Below are positions 45,872 to 54,506 of a DNA stretch of 64,000 nt, piece after piece. Made by a program: the position numbers and the translations under genes. Origin of the DNA: Rhodopseudomonas palustris JSC-3b (GTDB lineage Bacteria; Pseudomonadota; Alphaproteobacteria; Rhizobiales; Xanthobacteraceae); NCBI GenBank assembly GCA_000504425.1, contig KI632513.1:673999-737998 (forward strand). Reading direction: 5' to 3'. Below the pieces are notes generated by a model. The model ran no database searches, had not been told where the DNA came from, and was given only the letters and a program-made list of their open reading frames with translations. Position 1 is the stretch's first letter, and every line of letters begins with the position of its first letter.

Positions 45872-47335
45872 TCAGCCCTCCTGACGCCGGAATCGCGCGG
45901 TTGCGGCATTTTTCTCCTGATTTGTGCTTTTGACGTTGTCGCGGCCGGGCTTGGGCGTGCCGCGGGCGGCGATATCAGCGACCAGAGCGGTGAGGCCGCC
46001 TAGCGTATTCAGCGACAAGCCGCCGTCACTGCCGCCATCGCCGCGCGCGGCTTCCGGCAGGAAGGCGCGGGCAAAGCCGAGCTTGGCGGCTTCCTTGAGC
46101 CGGGCTGCGGCCTGCGCCACCGGCCGTACCGCGCCGGACAGCGAGATTTCGCCAAAATACACCGCGTCGGGCGGCAGCGGCGCGTTAGCGAGCGACGACA
46201 CCAGCGCGGCGGCGGCGGCGAGATCAGCGGCCGGCTCGTTGATGCGCAGCCCGCCGGCAACGTTGAAATAGACGTCGTAGCCGGCGAGTTTCACGCCGCA
46301 ATGCGCTTCCAGCACCGCCAGCACCATCGACAGCCGCGAGGAATCCCAGCCGACCACGGCGCGGCGCGGGGTGCCGAGCGTGGTCGGCACCACCAGTGCC
46401 TGCAATTCGCACAATACCGGCCGGGTGCCTTCCATCCCGGCAAAGACCGCGGTGCCGGGCGAGCCGAGATCGCGCTCCGACAAAAACAATTCGGACGGGT
46501 TGGAGACTTCGCGCAGCCCGAGCCCGGTCATCTCGAACACCCCGATCTCGTCGGTCGGGCCAAAACGGTTCTTCACCGCGCGCAGAATCCGGAACTGCTG
46601 CGAGCCTTCGCCCTCGAATGACAGCACGGCATCGACCATGTGCTCGACCACGCGCGGCCCGGCGATCTGGCCGTCCTTGGTGACGTGGCCGACCAGAATG
46701 ATGGCAGCGCCGGATTTCTTGGCAAAGCGGATCAGCGCCTGCGCCGAGGCGCGCACCTGGGTGACGGTGCCCGGCGCCGATTCCACGGTGTCGGTCCACA
46801 TGGTCTGGATCGAATCGATCACGATCAGCCGCGGCGGCTTGCCGTCCGACAGTGTGGCGATGATGTCCTCGACCGAGGTTTCGGCGGCGAGCTGCACCGG
46901 CGCGTTGGCGAGCCCGAGCCGTGCCGCGCGCAGCCGCACCTGCGCGACCGCTTCCTCGCCGGAGATGTAGACGATGCGGTGGCCGGCCTTGGCCATCAGG
47001 CTGGTGGCCTGGGTCAGCAGCGTCGATTTGCCGATGCCGGGATCGCCGCCAACCAGCAGCACCGAGCCGCGCACAAAACCGCCGCCGGTGACGCGGTCGA
47101 GTTCGGCCAGGCCCGAGGCGAGTCGCGGCGCATCCGGGCTCTGGCCGGCCAGCGTTTCGAGCTGGAATTGCCGGCCGCGGCGCTTGGAGCGGATCGAGGC
47201 CGGCACCGAAGCGGCGCCGGTGACGTCTTCCTCCGACAGCGTGTTCCACTCGCCGCAGGCCTCGCATTTGCCCTGCCAGCGGTTATAGGCCGCGCCGCAG
47301 TTCTGGCAGACGAAGGACAGGGAAGCTTTGGCCAT
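45872..47335 (-). CDS. radA: DNA repair protein RadA (Sms)
   Basis: A 487-aa RadA helicase that drives branch migration in recombination. N-terminal zinc finger CQNCG...CEACGEW (about 9-29), RecA-like ATPase with Walker A GGDPGIGKSTL and the RadA-specific KNRFG motif, and a C-terminal LonB-like domain (about 310-450). The ATG at 47335 is chosen so that the zinc finger sits at the normal distance. It lies in the usual alr-radA-cvpA-purF neighbourhood but two plus-strand genes now separate it from alr. Confidence 0.95.
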   Translation of the reverse strand: MAKASLSFVCQNCGAAYNRWQGKCEACGEWNTLSEEDVTGAASVPASIRSKRRGRQFQLETLAGQSPDAPRLASGLAELDRVTGGGFVRGSVLLVGGDPGIGKSTLLTQATSLMAKAGHRIVYISGEEAVAQVRLRAARLGLANAPVQLAAETSVEDIIATLSDGKPPRLIVIDSIQTMWTDTVESAPGTVTQVRASAQALIRFAKKSGAAIILVGHVTKDGQIAGPRVVEHMVDAVLSFEGEGSQQFRILRAVKNRFGPTDEIGVFEMTGLGLREVSNPSELFLSERDLGSPGTAVFAGMEGTRPVLCELQALVVPTTLGTPRRAVVGWDSSRLSMVLAVLEAHCGVKLAGYDVYFNVAGGLRINEPAADLAAAAALVSSLANAPLPPDAVYFGEISLSGAVRPVAQAAARLKEAAKLGFARAFLPEAARGDGGSDGGLSLNTLGGLTALVADIAARGTPKPGRDNVKSTNQEKNAATARFRRQEG

Positions 47336-47616
47336 GGCTCGCGCAGCACTCTTCAAGGATTAGTGTTCGCTTTTTGTTCCGGAGCGTCCTGGAAGTCAAG
47401 GCGATTGAGGTCGCGGGCCCACGTTGCCCCGGAGTTTATGCAGCACGCTGGGCTGGGGAGGTGCGCTAGGACCGCTGCAAAGCAATGGGGTAGCTGCTGA
47501 TTGCGTGGGCAGCGCGCGTCAAGATTTCATCTTGCCCCGACGATCATCGCCACCCATCCTGGCCCGGTGCTGCCAAGCACATCGCCGGATGCGGTGCTGT
47601 CGATGGAAGGACGAGT

Positions 47617-48009
47617 ATGAAGATCGCGATCCCCACCACGGATTGGGCCACTGTCAGCGGCCATGCCGGCCAGGCGCGCTGCTGGATGCTCTATGATCTC
47701 AGCCAGCATCGCCAGGGCGCGCCATTGCCGGCGCCAGCGCGGGTGGAATTGCAGAAGGAGCAGCTGCCGCATTACTTCAAGGATGATGGCCCGCATCCGC
47801 TCGACGGTGTCGAGGTCATCGTCGCCGGCAGCGCGGGCGACGGCTTTGTGCGCCATATGAAGAAGCGCGGCACCGATGTGCTGCTGACTGGCGAGACCGA
47901 CCCCGCGACCGCGCTCGACCTGCTGCTCAAGGGCGAGACGCTGCCCGATCAGCGTTTTGATATCACCACCACCATCTGCCGTTTGCGCGATCTGTTCTCG
48001 CGGCATTGA
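47617..48009 (+). CDS. NifX/NafY-like (dinitrogenase Fe-Mo cofactor biosynthesis family) protein
   Basis: A 130-aa protein of the Nitro_FeMo-Co family: MKIAIPTTDWATVSGHAGQ opens the ribonuclease-H-like fold, and VIVAGSAGDGFVRHMKKRG and LTGETDPATALD follow. Members bind FeMo-co precursors or other Fe-S cargo. No nif gene is near, so this is probably one of the non-nif homologues scattered in these genomes. GAAGGACGAGT precedes the ATG. It is divergent from radA. Confidence 0.8.
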   Translation: MKIAIPTTDWATVSGHAGQARCWMLYDLSQHRQGAPLPAPARVELQKEQLPHYFKDDGPHPLDGVEVIVAGSAGDGFVRHMKKRGTDVLLTGETDPATALDLLLKGETLPDQRFDITTTICRLRDLFSRH

Positions 48010-48116
48010 TGAGCGCTGAGCGCCTGCGCCATCCGCCGATCGGCGAGGGCGCACGCGCTTGAGTTGGCGCGGCGGATTTGCGAGAGCTGCCGGCGTCAGC
48101 CAATCGGGAGCGCGTC

Positions 48117-48503
48117 ATGCCGTCAGTCAACATTTTTACCGGATCATGGGCACGCGGCCAGGAGCGCGCGCTGCTGGACGCGGTGCATGCCGCGATGGTC
48201 AGCGCGATCGGCATTCCGGAAGGCGACCGCGACGCGGTGCTCGATCTTTATGACGACCATTGCCGGCTGGTGCCGGCCAGCAGTTCGGACCGTTACACCC
48301 GAGTTGAGATCAAGCTGTTTGCTGGCCGGTCGCTTGAGGCCAAACGCGCGCTCTATCGCGAGCTCGTGCAAAACCTCGCGGCGCTCGGCGTGCCGGCGCA
48401 AGACACCAAGATCGTGCTGATCGAAGTCGAGCGCCAGAATTGGGGGCTGCGCGGCGGCGTGCCCGGCTCGGAGCTGACGCTCGGCTTCAAGGTCGACGTG
48501 TAG
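48117..48503 (+). CDS. Tautomerase superfamily protein
   Basis: A 128-aa protein beginning Met-Pro (MPSVNIFTG), so that Pro1 would act as catalytic base after Met removal, as in 4-oxalocrotonate tautomerase and MIF relatives. The two-motif length fits the cis-CaaD/MSAD-type group: PSVNIF and the second-half VEIKLFAGRS, KRALYRELVQNL. It lies 107 bp after the NifX-like gene on the same strand. The substrate is unknown. Confidence 0.8.
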   Translation: MPSVNIFTGSWARGQERALLDAVHAAMVSAIGIPEGDRDAVLDLYDDHCRLVPASSSDRYTRVEIKLFAGRSLEAKRALYRELVQNLAALGVPAQDTKIVLIEVERQNWGLRGGVPGSELTLGFKVDV

Positions 48504-48535
48504 CGGCGATCAGCGCCGCGGGCGATACCGCAAGC

Positions 48536-49756
48536 TTACGCCACGGGCGCGGGCTCGCTCGGCGCAGTGGTCGGCTCGCCGCCTTTGTAAGCGCGCTGAT
48601 AGCGCGCGCCGAGGCTGGTGAGCACCTCATAGCCGATCGTGCCGAAATGGTGGCCGAGTTCATCGACGGTGATGCCGTCGCCGAGCAGGGTCGCCATCTG
48701 GCCACGGCGCACCGCGCCCTGCGGCAGCTCAGTGATATCGACCGCGATCAGGTCCATCGAAATCCGGCCGGCGATCGGGCAGCGCTGCCCGGCGATCACC
48801 ACATCGGCGCCGCGGGTGCCATCGCTGCCGCCGGCGGCGCGGAAATAGCCGTCGGCATAGCCGGCCGACAGCACCGCGAGCCGGGTCGGGCGCTTGGCGG
48901 TCCAGGTGGCGCCATAGCCGACGCTGTCGCCGCGTTCGACGTTGCGGACCTGCAGAATGCGGGCGCGGAGTTCCACCACCGGCTGCATCGGATTGTCAGC
49001 CTCGGGGGTCGGATTGATGCCGTACAGCGCCGCGCCCGGCCGCACCAGATCGAAGCTGAAATGCGAGCCGAGATAGATGCCGGACGAGGCCGACAGCGAC
49101 GCCGGCACGCCGGTGAACTGGCTGGCGATCTCGCGGAAGGCGTGGACCTGCTTGCCGTTGAGCGGATGGTTGAGCATTTCGGCGCAGGCAAGGTGGCTCA
49201 TCACCAGCGAGATGCCGTGATCGCCGGCATGGATGCGCGGCACCAGCGCCTCGGCCTCGGCGATGGTCAGGCCAAGCCGGCTCATGCCGGTGTCGATATG
49301 GATCGCGGCGCCGCCGCGCCAGCCGGAGCGGCGGCAGAACACGTCCCATTCCGCCAGCTCATCCAGGCTGCCGATCACCGGCTGGGCGTTGATGGCGGCA
49401 AAGGCTTCGCCGCAATTCGGAAACAGTCCGTTCAAGGCATAGATCGCTGCGTCGGGCGCGACGGCGCGCACTTCGCGCGCCTCATCGAGCGTCGCCACAA
49501 AGAAGGTTTTGCAGCCAGCCGCCGCCAGCGCCTTGCTCACCGGGCCAGCGCCGCAGCCATAGGCATTGGCCTTGACCACGCCGGCGCATTCGGCCGGCAC
49601 CGCGGTCTTTTCCAGCTTACGCCAATTGGCGACCAGCGCGTCGAGATCGACGGTGAGGGTGCCGATCGCGCTGGCCTGCTCGGCCTCCGGCGATGACGAA
49701 AGCACACGGCCGGCCTCGACCGACTTCGGGTTGGCTGCAATGTTCATGAGATTCAA
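48536..49756 (-). CDS. alr: Alanine racemase
   Basis: A 406-aa PLP enzyme making D-alanine for peptidoglycan. The PLP lysine is in VVKANAYGCGA, and the second catalytic Tyr is in the SVGYGATW segment of the C-terminal barrel. An N-terminal extension of about 30 residues precedes VDLDALVANW. The TTG at 49756 has AGGA at close spacing; the ATG at 49747 (403 aa) is an alternative. Normally alr lies beside dnaB and radA here; accessory genes now intervene. Confidence 0.94.
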   Translation of the reverse strand: MNLMNIAANPKSVEAGRVLSSSPEAEQASAIGTLTVDLDALVANWRKLEKTAVPAECAGVVKANAYGCGAGPVSKALAAAGCKTFFVATLDEAREVRAVAPDAAIYALNGLFPNCGEAFAAINAQPVIGSLDELAEWDVFCRRSGWRGGAAIHIDTGMSRLGLTIAEAEALVPRIHAGDHGISLVMSHLACAEMLNHPLNGKQVHAFREIASQFTGVPASLSASSGIYLGSHFSFDLVRPGAALYGINPTPEADNPMQPVVELRARILQVRNVERGDSVGYGATWTAKRPTRLAVLSAGYADGYFRAAGGSDGTRGADVVIAGQRCPIAGRISMDLIAVDITELPQGAVRRGQMATLLGDGITVDELGHHFGTIGYEVLTSLGARYQRAYKGGEPTTAPSEPAPVA

Positions 49757-50040
49757 AATGTCCTGCTGTTCGCTCCGGTGTGGCCGGCGAACGCGGCAAC
49801 ATTATGCGCGCCGCCGCGACGGTTCAACCGGGGCTGGCCCGAGCGGCAGCGTTGCAGGCCGATCAGCGCTGCAATCCGGCGCGGCGCTGCGGTCCGATCA
49901 ACTACGTAAGCACACGAGGTCCGAATCAGGCGCCTGCGGTGCAACGATCACGATCTCGGGAATCAAAGCTTGATGACGCCGCTGCGCGCAACGCTGTCGC
50001 CACCAGGCTGGCCGGGGCGACTGAACGAAGGGGCGGCGAC

Positions 50041-51300
50041 ATGAGGCGGCGACAGACGGATTGGAGCCAACAGATCGGCCGCTCACCGGCGATGCCCGCG
50101 CTGGTGGAGCAGCCGCGCTGCACCGCTGCTCGATCGCCGCTGCAGCGACGCCATGGTGCGCGGGTCGTCATGCTGCTGGCCGCGGCGATCGTGCTGCCGG
50201 CCACCATCGCGCAGGCCGAGGATCGGTCGCCGGCAAGCGCCGGCCCCCGCAATGCCGCGCAGCTCCGTCCGGTGCGTCCCGTGCCGGTCCAACCTGCGCC
50301 GCGCTGGACGCTGTCCGCCGAGGTGATCGCACTGGCCCGTTCCGGCACCGGCAATCGGCCGCTGGTTTCGCTGGTGCCGGGCGATGTCTATTGGTTCACC
50401 CAGACCGGCATCAACACCACCAACTATCCCGGCGTCGAAGTGCTCAATAGCAGTCAGCTCGGGCAACGGCTGGCGGCGGGACCGCGGCTCAGCCTCAGCT
50501 ACCGCGATCCGTCGGGCTATGGCTTTGAGCTAAGCTATTTCAATGTGGTCGGACTGACGGCGGGCAAGGCGATCGGCCCGACCAATCCAGCGCAATGGCT
50601 GGTGATGAAAGCGCCGGGCACGTTCTGGCAGACCCAGGATTACATCTATCAATCGATGGTGTGGCAGGACGACAGCCGTCTGCACAGCCTGGAAGCCAAT
50701 GCGCGGCTCGAACTGGCACCGCGGGTCACGCTGTTGCTGGGCGCGCGCTGGTTGCAGCTGCGCGACCAGCTGCAAGGCACGCTCGACCCGGCCGATCTTG
50801 GCCAGCCGCTCTGGAAGCGCGGCGGTCCGAGCAAGCTGTGGGATGCGGTGCCGGCTGCTGGCAGTACGGTCGTCATCAATCCGCCGTTCTGGACGACGAT
50901 CGCCACCAACAACCTTTATGGCGTGCAGATCGGCGCCAAGGCGACGCTCTGGGAGGCGGGGCCGTGGTCGCTGGGTGGCACGATCAAGGCCGGGGTGTTC
51001 AACAACCGCGCTGAGCATGTCAGTCTGGTCAGCATGCAGAAGCAGATTTTTCCAGCGCAAACCGCCACCAACGCCGCCGCCTTTGCCGGCGAAGGCAGCC
51101 TGGTCGCCAAATATCAGCTCAGCGAGGCGATCGCGCTCAAGCTCGGCTATGAGGCGCTCTGGCTCAATGGCATCGCGCTCGCGCCCGGCCAGATCGAGAT
51201 GGTCAACACCACGCCCAGCACCGTGAGCGCGCAGGGCGTCAATTGCCGCTCCAGCACGCTGTTCCAGGGGCTGACCTTCGGCGTCGATTACACGTTTTAG
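50041..51300 (+). CDS. BBP7-type outer-membrane beta-barrel protein
   Basis: A 419-aa exported protein with a long basic N-region and signal sequence (VVMLLAAAIVLPATIAQA, about residues 42-60), a Pro-rich spacer, and a beta-barrel domain resembling PF07585 (BBP7): alternating strands such as LSAEVIALARSG, GPRLSLSYRD, YGFELSYFNVVG. The chain ends DYTF, with the terminal aromatic typical of BAM substrates. AAGGGGCGG precedes the ATG at 50041; the frame upstream to 49780 is not supported. Function unknown. Confidence 0.78.
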   Translation: MRRRQTDWSQQIGRSPAMPALVEQPRCTAARSPLQRRHGARVVMLLAAAIVLPATIAQAEDRSPASAGPRNAAQLRPVRPVPVQPAPRWTLSAEVIALARSGTGNRPLVSLVPGDVYWFTQTGINTTNYPGVEVLNSSQLGQRLAAGPRLSLSYRDPSGYGFELSYFNVVGLTAGKAIGPTNPAQWLVMKAPGTFWQTQDYIYQSMVWQDDSRLHSLEANARLELAPRVTLLLGARWLQLRDQLQGTLDPADLGQPLWKRGGPSKLWDAVPAAGSTVVINPPFWTTIATNNLYGVQIGAKATLWEAGPWSLGGTIKAGVFNNRAEHVSLVSMQKQIFPAQTATNAAAFAGEGSLVAKYQLSEAIALKLGYEALWLNGIALAPGQIEMVNTTPSTVSAQGVNCRSSTLFQGLTFGVDYTF

Positions 51301-51437
51301 GATGTTGCGACGCTGACAGCTGCGATGCCGCGCCTCGGCTGCCGTTCCGCGCCAGCCGCCCCGCTATTCCGCGCGCCATCAACGTGCTTTGATGCTCCCA
51401 AAAGGGCCGCGCGACGGCGGCTTTGAGGGGAGCGAGC

Positions 51438-52031
51438 TTGAAGCAGATCGGTCCGTTTGAAATGCGCCGATTGGAAGCGCTCAGCAACACTATCTTCGGC
51501 GTTGCGATGACGCTGCTGGCCTATGACCTGCCCAAGGCCCGCAGTTTTGCGAGTGCGCCGTCCTGGATCGACCTGGTGCGCACCTATGCGCAACCGATTA
51601 TCGCGCTGATGATCAGCTTCATCGTCGCCGGGCTGTTTTGGCTGAGCCATCATCGGCGGCTGGCTTTTGCGCCAGAGGGCAGCCGCGGCGTCGTGTTCCT
51701 CAATCTGTTGTTTCTGCTGTCGATCGTGCTCTTGCCGGTGACCAATGGACTATATGGCGCGTACCGGCTCGATGACGTCGTCGCCGTCAGCTACGGCTGC
51801 CATCTGACGTTGATTGCCGGCCTCAATGCGCTGCTGTGGCTGCTGGCGCTGCGCGGAAGCCGCCATCCGGAGTTGCTGGCGAGCGCGGTGTTTCCGGTGG
51901 TCGTGTTCGTGCTTGGCACGGCGATCGCGTTCGTTGCGCCCGCCGTTGCGCAATACATCTGGTGTCTGGCGTTCGGCTCGATGGTGGTGGGCTGGGTCGC
52001 AGCCCGCCGCCAGCCATCGCAACCCAGCTGA
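51438..52031 (+). CDS. TMEM175-like/DUF1211 membrane protein
   Basis: A 197-aa protein with six hydrophobic segments in the TMEM175/DUF1211 pattern. Bacterial TMEM175 are K+-permeable channels with RxxxFSD at helix 1; here the corresponding segment is RRLEALSN, so the Phe and Asp of the signature are changed. FWLSHHRRL after helix 3 is family-like. GAGGGGAGCGAGC favours the TTG at 51438; an ATG at 51462 is possible. It converges on dnaB. Confidence 0.75.
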   Translation: MKQIGPFEMRRLEALSNTIFGVAMTLLAYDLPKARSFASAPSWIDLVRTYAQPIIALMISFIVAGLFWLSHHRRLAFAPEGSRGVVFLNLLFLLSIVLLPVTNGLYGAYRLDDVVAVSYGCHLTLIAGLNALLWLLALRGSRHPELLASAVFPVVVFVLGTAIAFVAPAVAQYIWCLAFGSMVVGWVAARRQPSQPS

Positions 52032-52050
52032 CGAGATTGCGCGGCGCGGA

Positions 52051-53544
52051 TCACATCCGATCGGGCAGGTGGCTGTCGTCGGACAGGTCGCTGAAGCGGG
52101 TGAACTGGCCCTCGAACTGCAGATCGACGGTGCCCGTGGGGCCGTGACGCTGTTTGGCGATGATCACTTCCGCCTTGCCGTGCACAAGGTCCATCTCGGT
52201 GGTCCATTTTTCGTGCTCGGGCGTGCCGGGGCGCGGCTCCTTGTTCTGCAGATAGTATTCTTCGCGGTACACGAACATCACGACGTCGGCGTCCTGCTCG
52301 ATCGAGCCCGATTCACGCAGGTCGGCGAGCTGCGGGCGCTTGTCGTCGCGGCTTTCGACCTGACGCGACAGCTGCGACAGGCCGATCACCGGCACGTTCA
52401 ATTCCTTGGCCAGCGCTTTTAGGCTGGTGGTGATCTCGGTGACTTCCTGCACGCGGTTGTCGGAGCGCTTGCCCGAGCCTTGCAGCAGCTGAATGTAGTC
52501 CACGATGATCAGATCGAGGCCCTTCTGCCGCTTCAGCCGGCGGGCGCGCGCGCATAGCTGGGCGATCGACAGGCCGCCGGTTTCGTCGACGAACAGCGGC
52601 AGCGATTGCAGCTCGATGGCGTAGTCGCGGATCTTGTCGAAGTCGCGCTCGGTGATGCCGCCGCGCCGGATCGAGGCCGAGGAGATCCCGGTCTGCTCGG
52701 CGAGAATACGGGTGGCGAGCTGTTCGGCCGACATTTCGCAGGAGAAGAACCCGACCACGCCGCCATTGACGGTCTTGTTGGTGCCGTCGGCCAATGTCTC
52801 ACTTCGATAGGCCTTGGCGACATTGTAGGCGATGTTGGTGGCGAGCGCGGTTTTGCCCATGCCGGGACGGCCGGCGAGGATGATCAAGTCGGAATGCTGC
52901 AGACCGCCCATGCGCATGTCGAGGTCGCGCAGCCCGGTGGAAATGCCCGACAGCTTGCCATCGCGCTGATAGGCGGCCGCCGCCATATCGACCGCCACCG
53001 CCAGCGCCTGCGAAAAGCGCTGGAAGCCGCCGTCATAGCGGCCGGATTCGGCCAGTTCATACAGCCGGCGTTCGGCATCCTCGATCTGCGCCTTGGGCGC
53101 GAAATCGACCGGCGCATCATAGGCGACATTGACCATGTCGGTGCCGATGCCGATCAGGTCACGGCGCAGCGCCAGGTCATAGATGGTGCGGCCATAATCA
53201 TGGGCGTTGATGATGGTGGTGGCTTCCGCTGCCAGCCGCGCCAGATATTGGCCAACCGTCATGCCGCCAAGATCGGTGTCGGCCGGCAAGAAGGTTTTCA
53301 GCGTCACCGGGGTGGCGACCTTGCCGGCACGGATCAGGCTGGCCGAGGTGTCAAAGATCGCCTGGTGCACCGGCTCGAAGAAATGCTCGGCGCGCAAAAA
53401 GTCCGACACCCGGTAGAAGGCGTCGTTGTTGACCAGGATCGCGCCCAGCACGCTCTGTTCCGCCTCGATATTGTGCGGTGCGGTCCGATAGGCGGGCGTT
53501 CCCGCATCGGGTGCGAGTTTGAGGACGTTCGAATCAGTGGCCAT
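52051..53544 (-). CDS. dnaB: Replicative DNA helicase DnaB
   Basis: A 497-aa hexameric replicative helicase. N-terminal helical collar (NIEAEQSVLGAIL) and RecA-like ATPase with Walker A AGRPGMGKTAL and LIIVDYIQLL (Walker B), then SRQVESRDDKRP and DVVMFVYREEYY. No intein is present. The ATG at 53544 is preferred; the upstream in-frame TTG at 53562 adds six residues. The gene ends the minus-strand run from rpsF, with a plus-strand insertion between. Confidence 0.95.
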   Translation of the reverse strand: MATDSNVLKLAPDAGTPAYRTAPHNIEAEQSVLGAILVNNDAFYRVSDFLRAEHFFEPVHQAIFDTSASLIRAGKVATPVTLKTFLPADTDLGGMTVGQYLARLAAEATTIINAHDYGRTIYDLALRRDLIGIGTDMVNVAYDAPVDFAPKAQIEDAERRLYELAESGRYDGGFQRFSQALAVAVDMAAAAYQRDGKLSGISTGLRDLDMRMGGLQHSDLIILAGRPGMGKTALATNIAYNVAKAYRSETLADGTNKTVNGGVVGFFSCEMSAEQLATRILAEQTGISSASIRRGGITERDFDKIRDYAIELQSLPLFVDETGGLSIAQLCARARRLKRQKGLDLIIVDYIQLLQGSGKRSDNRVQEVTEITTSLKALAKELNVPVIGLSQLSRQVESRDDKRPQLADLRESGSIEQDADVVMFVYREEYYLQNKEPRPGTPEHEKWTTEMDLVHGKAEVIIAKQRHGPTGTVDLQFEGQFTRFSDLSDDSHLPDRM

Positions 53545-53953
53545 GATGGAGTGGCGGTCCAAATTCCGGCAGTTACGGGGCGACTATAAATCGCCTTGCG
53601 CGCGGGGAAGGAAGGGTGGGGCGCTCTATATGCCCGATTCACACACACCGCAGCCACGGAATTGCAGCCGCCGACAATCCGCTTGACCGCGGCGCAAAAG
53701 GCGCAGCCCGGCTTTGAACCTGCTGGCTTTGAACCAGAGCGGCTGTGCCGCCGACCCATCCATAAGGCCGATCGCTAAGGTGCGAACCTTGCTGGCAACC
53801 AAGCGTTAGGCTCATGCGCGCTGGCTGCCAAATGCGGTCGCGGCATTAAGCGTTCCGACACCGTTGGACCGCTATGCGGAATAGAACCTCGGTCGTCAGC
53901 CGGGGAACCAGACAACGCCGCATTCGTTGAATGACGGCAACAGGGACGGTGAG
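53545..53953. other. Region upstream of dnaB
   Basis: About 400 bp, expected to hold the divergent promoters of dnaB and the small 53954 ORF. No consensus box, hairpin or credible gene was seen. Confidence 0.35.
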
Positions 53954-54151
53954 ATGGCAGAGCGGCTGGATTGGCATTCGTCGTTGCATGCCGAGCAAGC
54001 GTGGCTTGCGGCGCTGGTCGATGCGTTTGAGCAGGTCGCCGCTGCCGAGAGCACGGCCGGCTGCGATCCGAACGCGCTTGCCGCCTGTGCGCGTTATCTG
54101 GCCCGGCCCAATATCGGCGCGATCGGCGCGGTGTCGCGGCTTCTCAACTGA
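53954..54151 (+). CDS. Short hypothetical ORF
   Basis: A 65-aa ORF (MAERLDWHSSLHAEQAWLAA onward) with GGGACGGTGAG ahead of the ATG at 53954; an in-frame ATG at 53927 is also open. It is helical and Ala-rich with two cysteines (AGCDP, AACARY), no signal peptide. I do not recognise a family. Coding is plausible from the start signal and third-position GC but unproven. Confidence 0.4.
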   Translation: MAERLDWHSSLHAEQAWLAALVDAFEQVAAAESTAGCDPNALAACARYLARPNIGAIGAVSRLLN

Positions 54152-54506
54152 CATCTGTTCAGCAGATCTTTTCAACGGACTTCTGTTCAACGGAAATCTG
54201 TCTCCAATCATCTTTGGCCGCACTTGATGCGCTGATCCGCTGCGATAGCGCGGCGCTGCGCGCAAAAGTCGCGTGATCTGGACGAACTTCGTCCATGTTC
54301 GGCCTGCAATGCCCTTCACATGATGACCTGCATGGCTAGCTGCTGATGCCGTTGATGCATCGGCTCGGCTGGGCCGCGTGCGATCAGTGGCAGCCGCTCA
54401 TCTTGCGGGCAGCAGCCAGCGCGATCTGCATGCTTCCATTCGCAGCGCAATAGGCTAAAAGGTGGGCGCCGCGCTGCCGGCGATTTTCCCGCGACTGGAG
54501 GAGTGA
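54152..54506. other. Intergenic region before the cytochrome-like gene
   Basis: About 355 bp without a gene. The first 50 bp contain two nearby copies of TTCAACGGA and two of TCTGTTCA. Nothing else was resolved. Confidence 0.35.
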
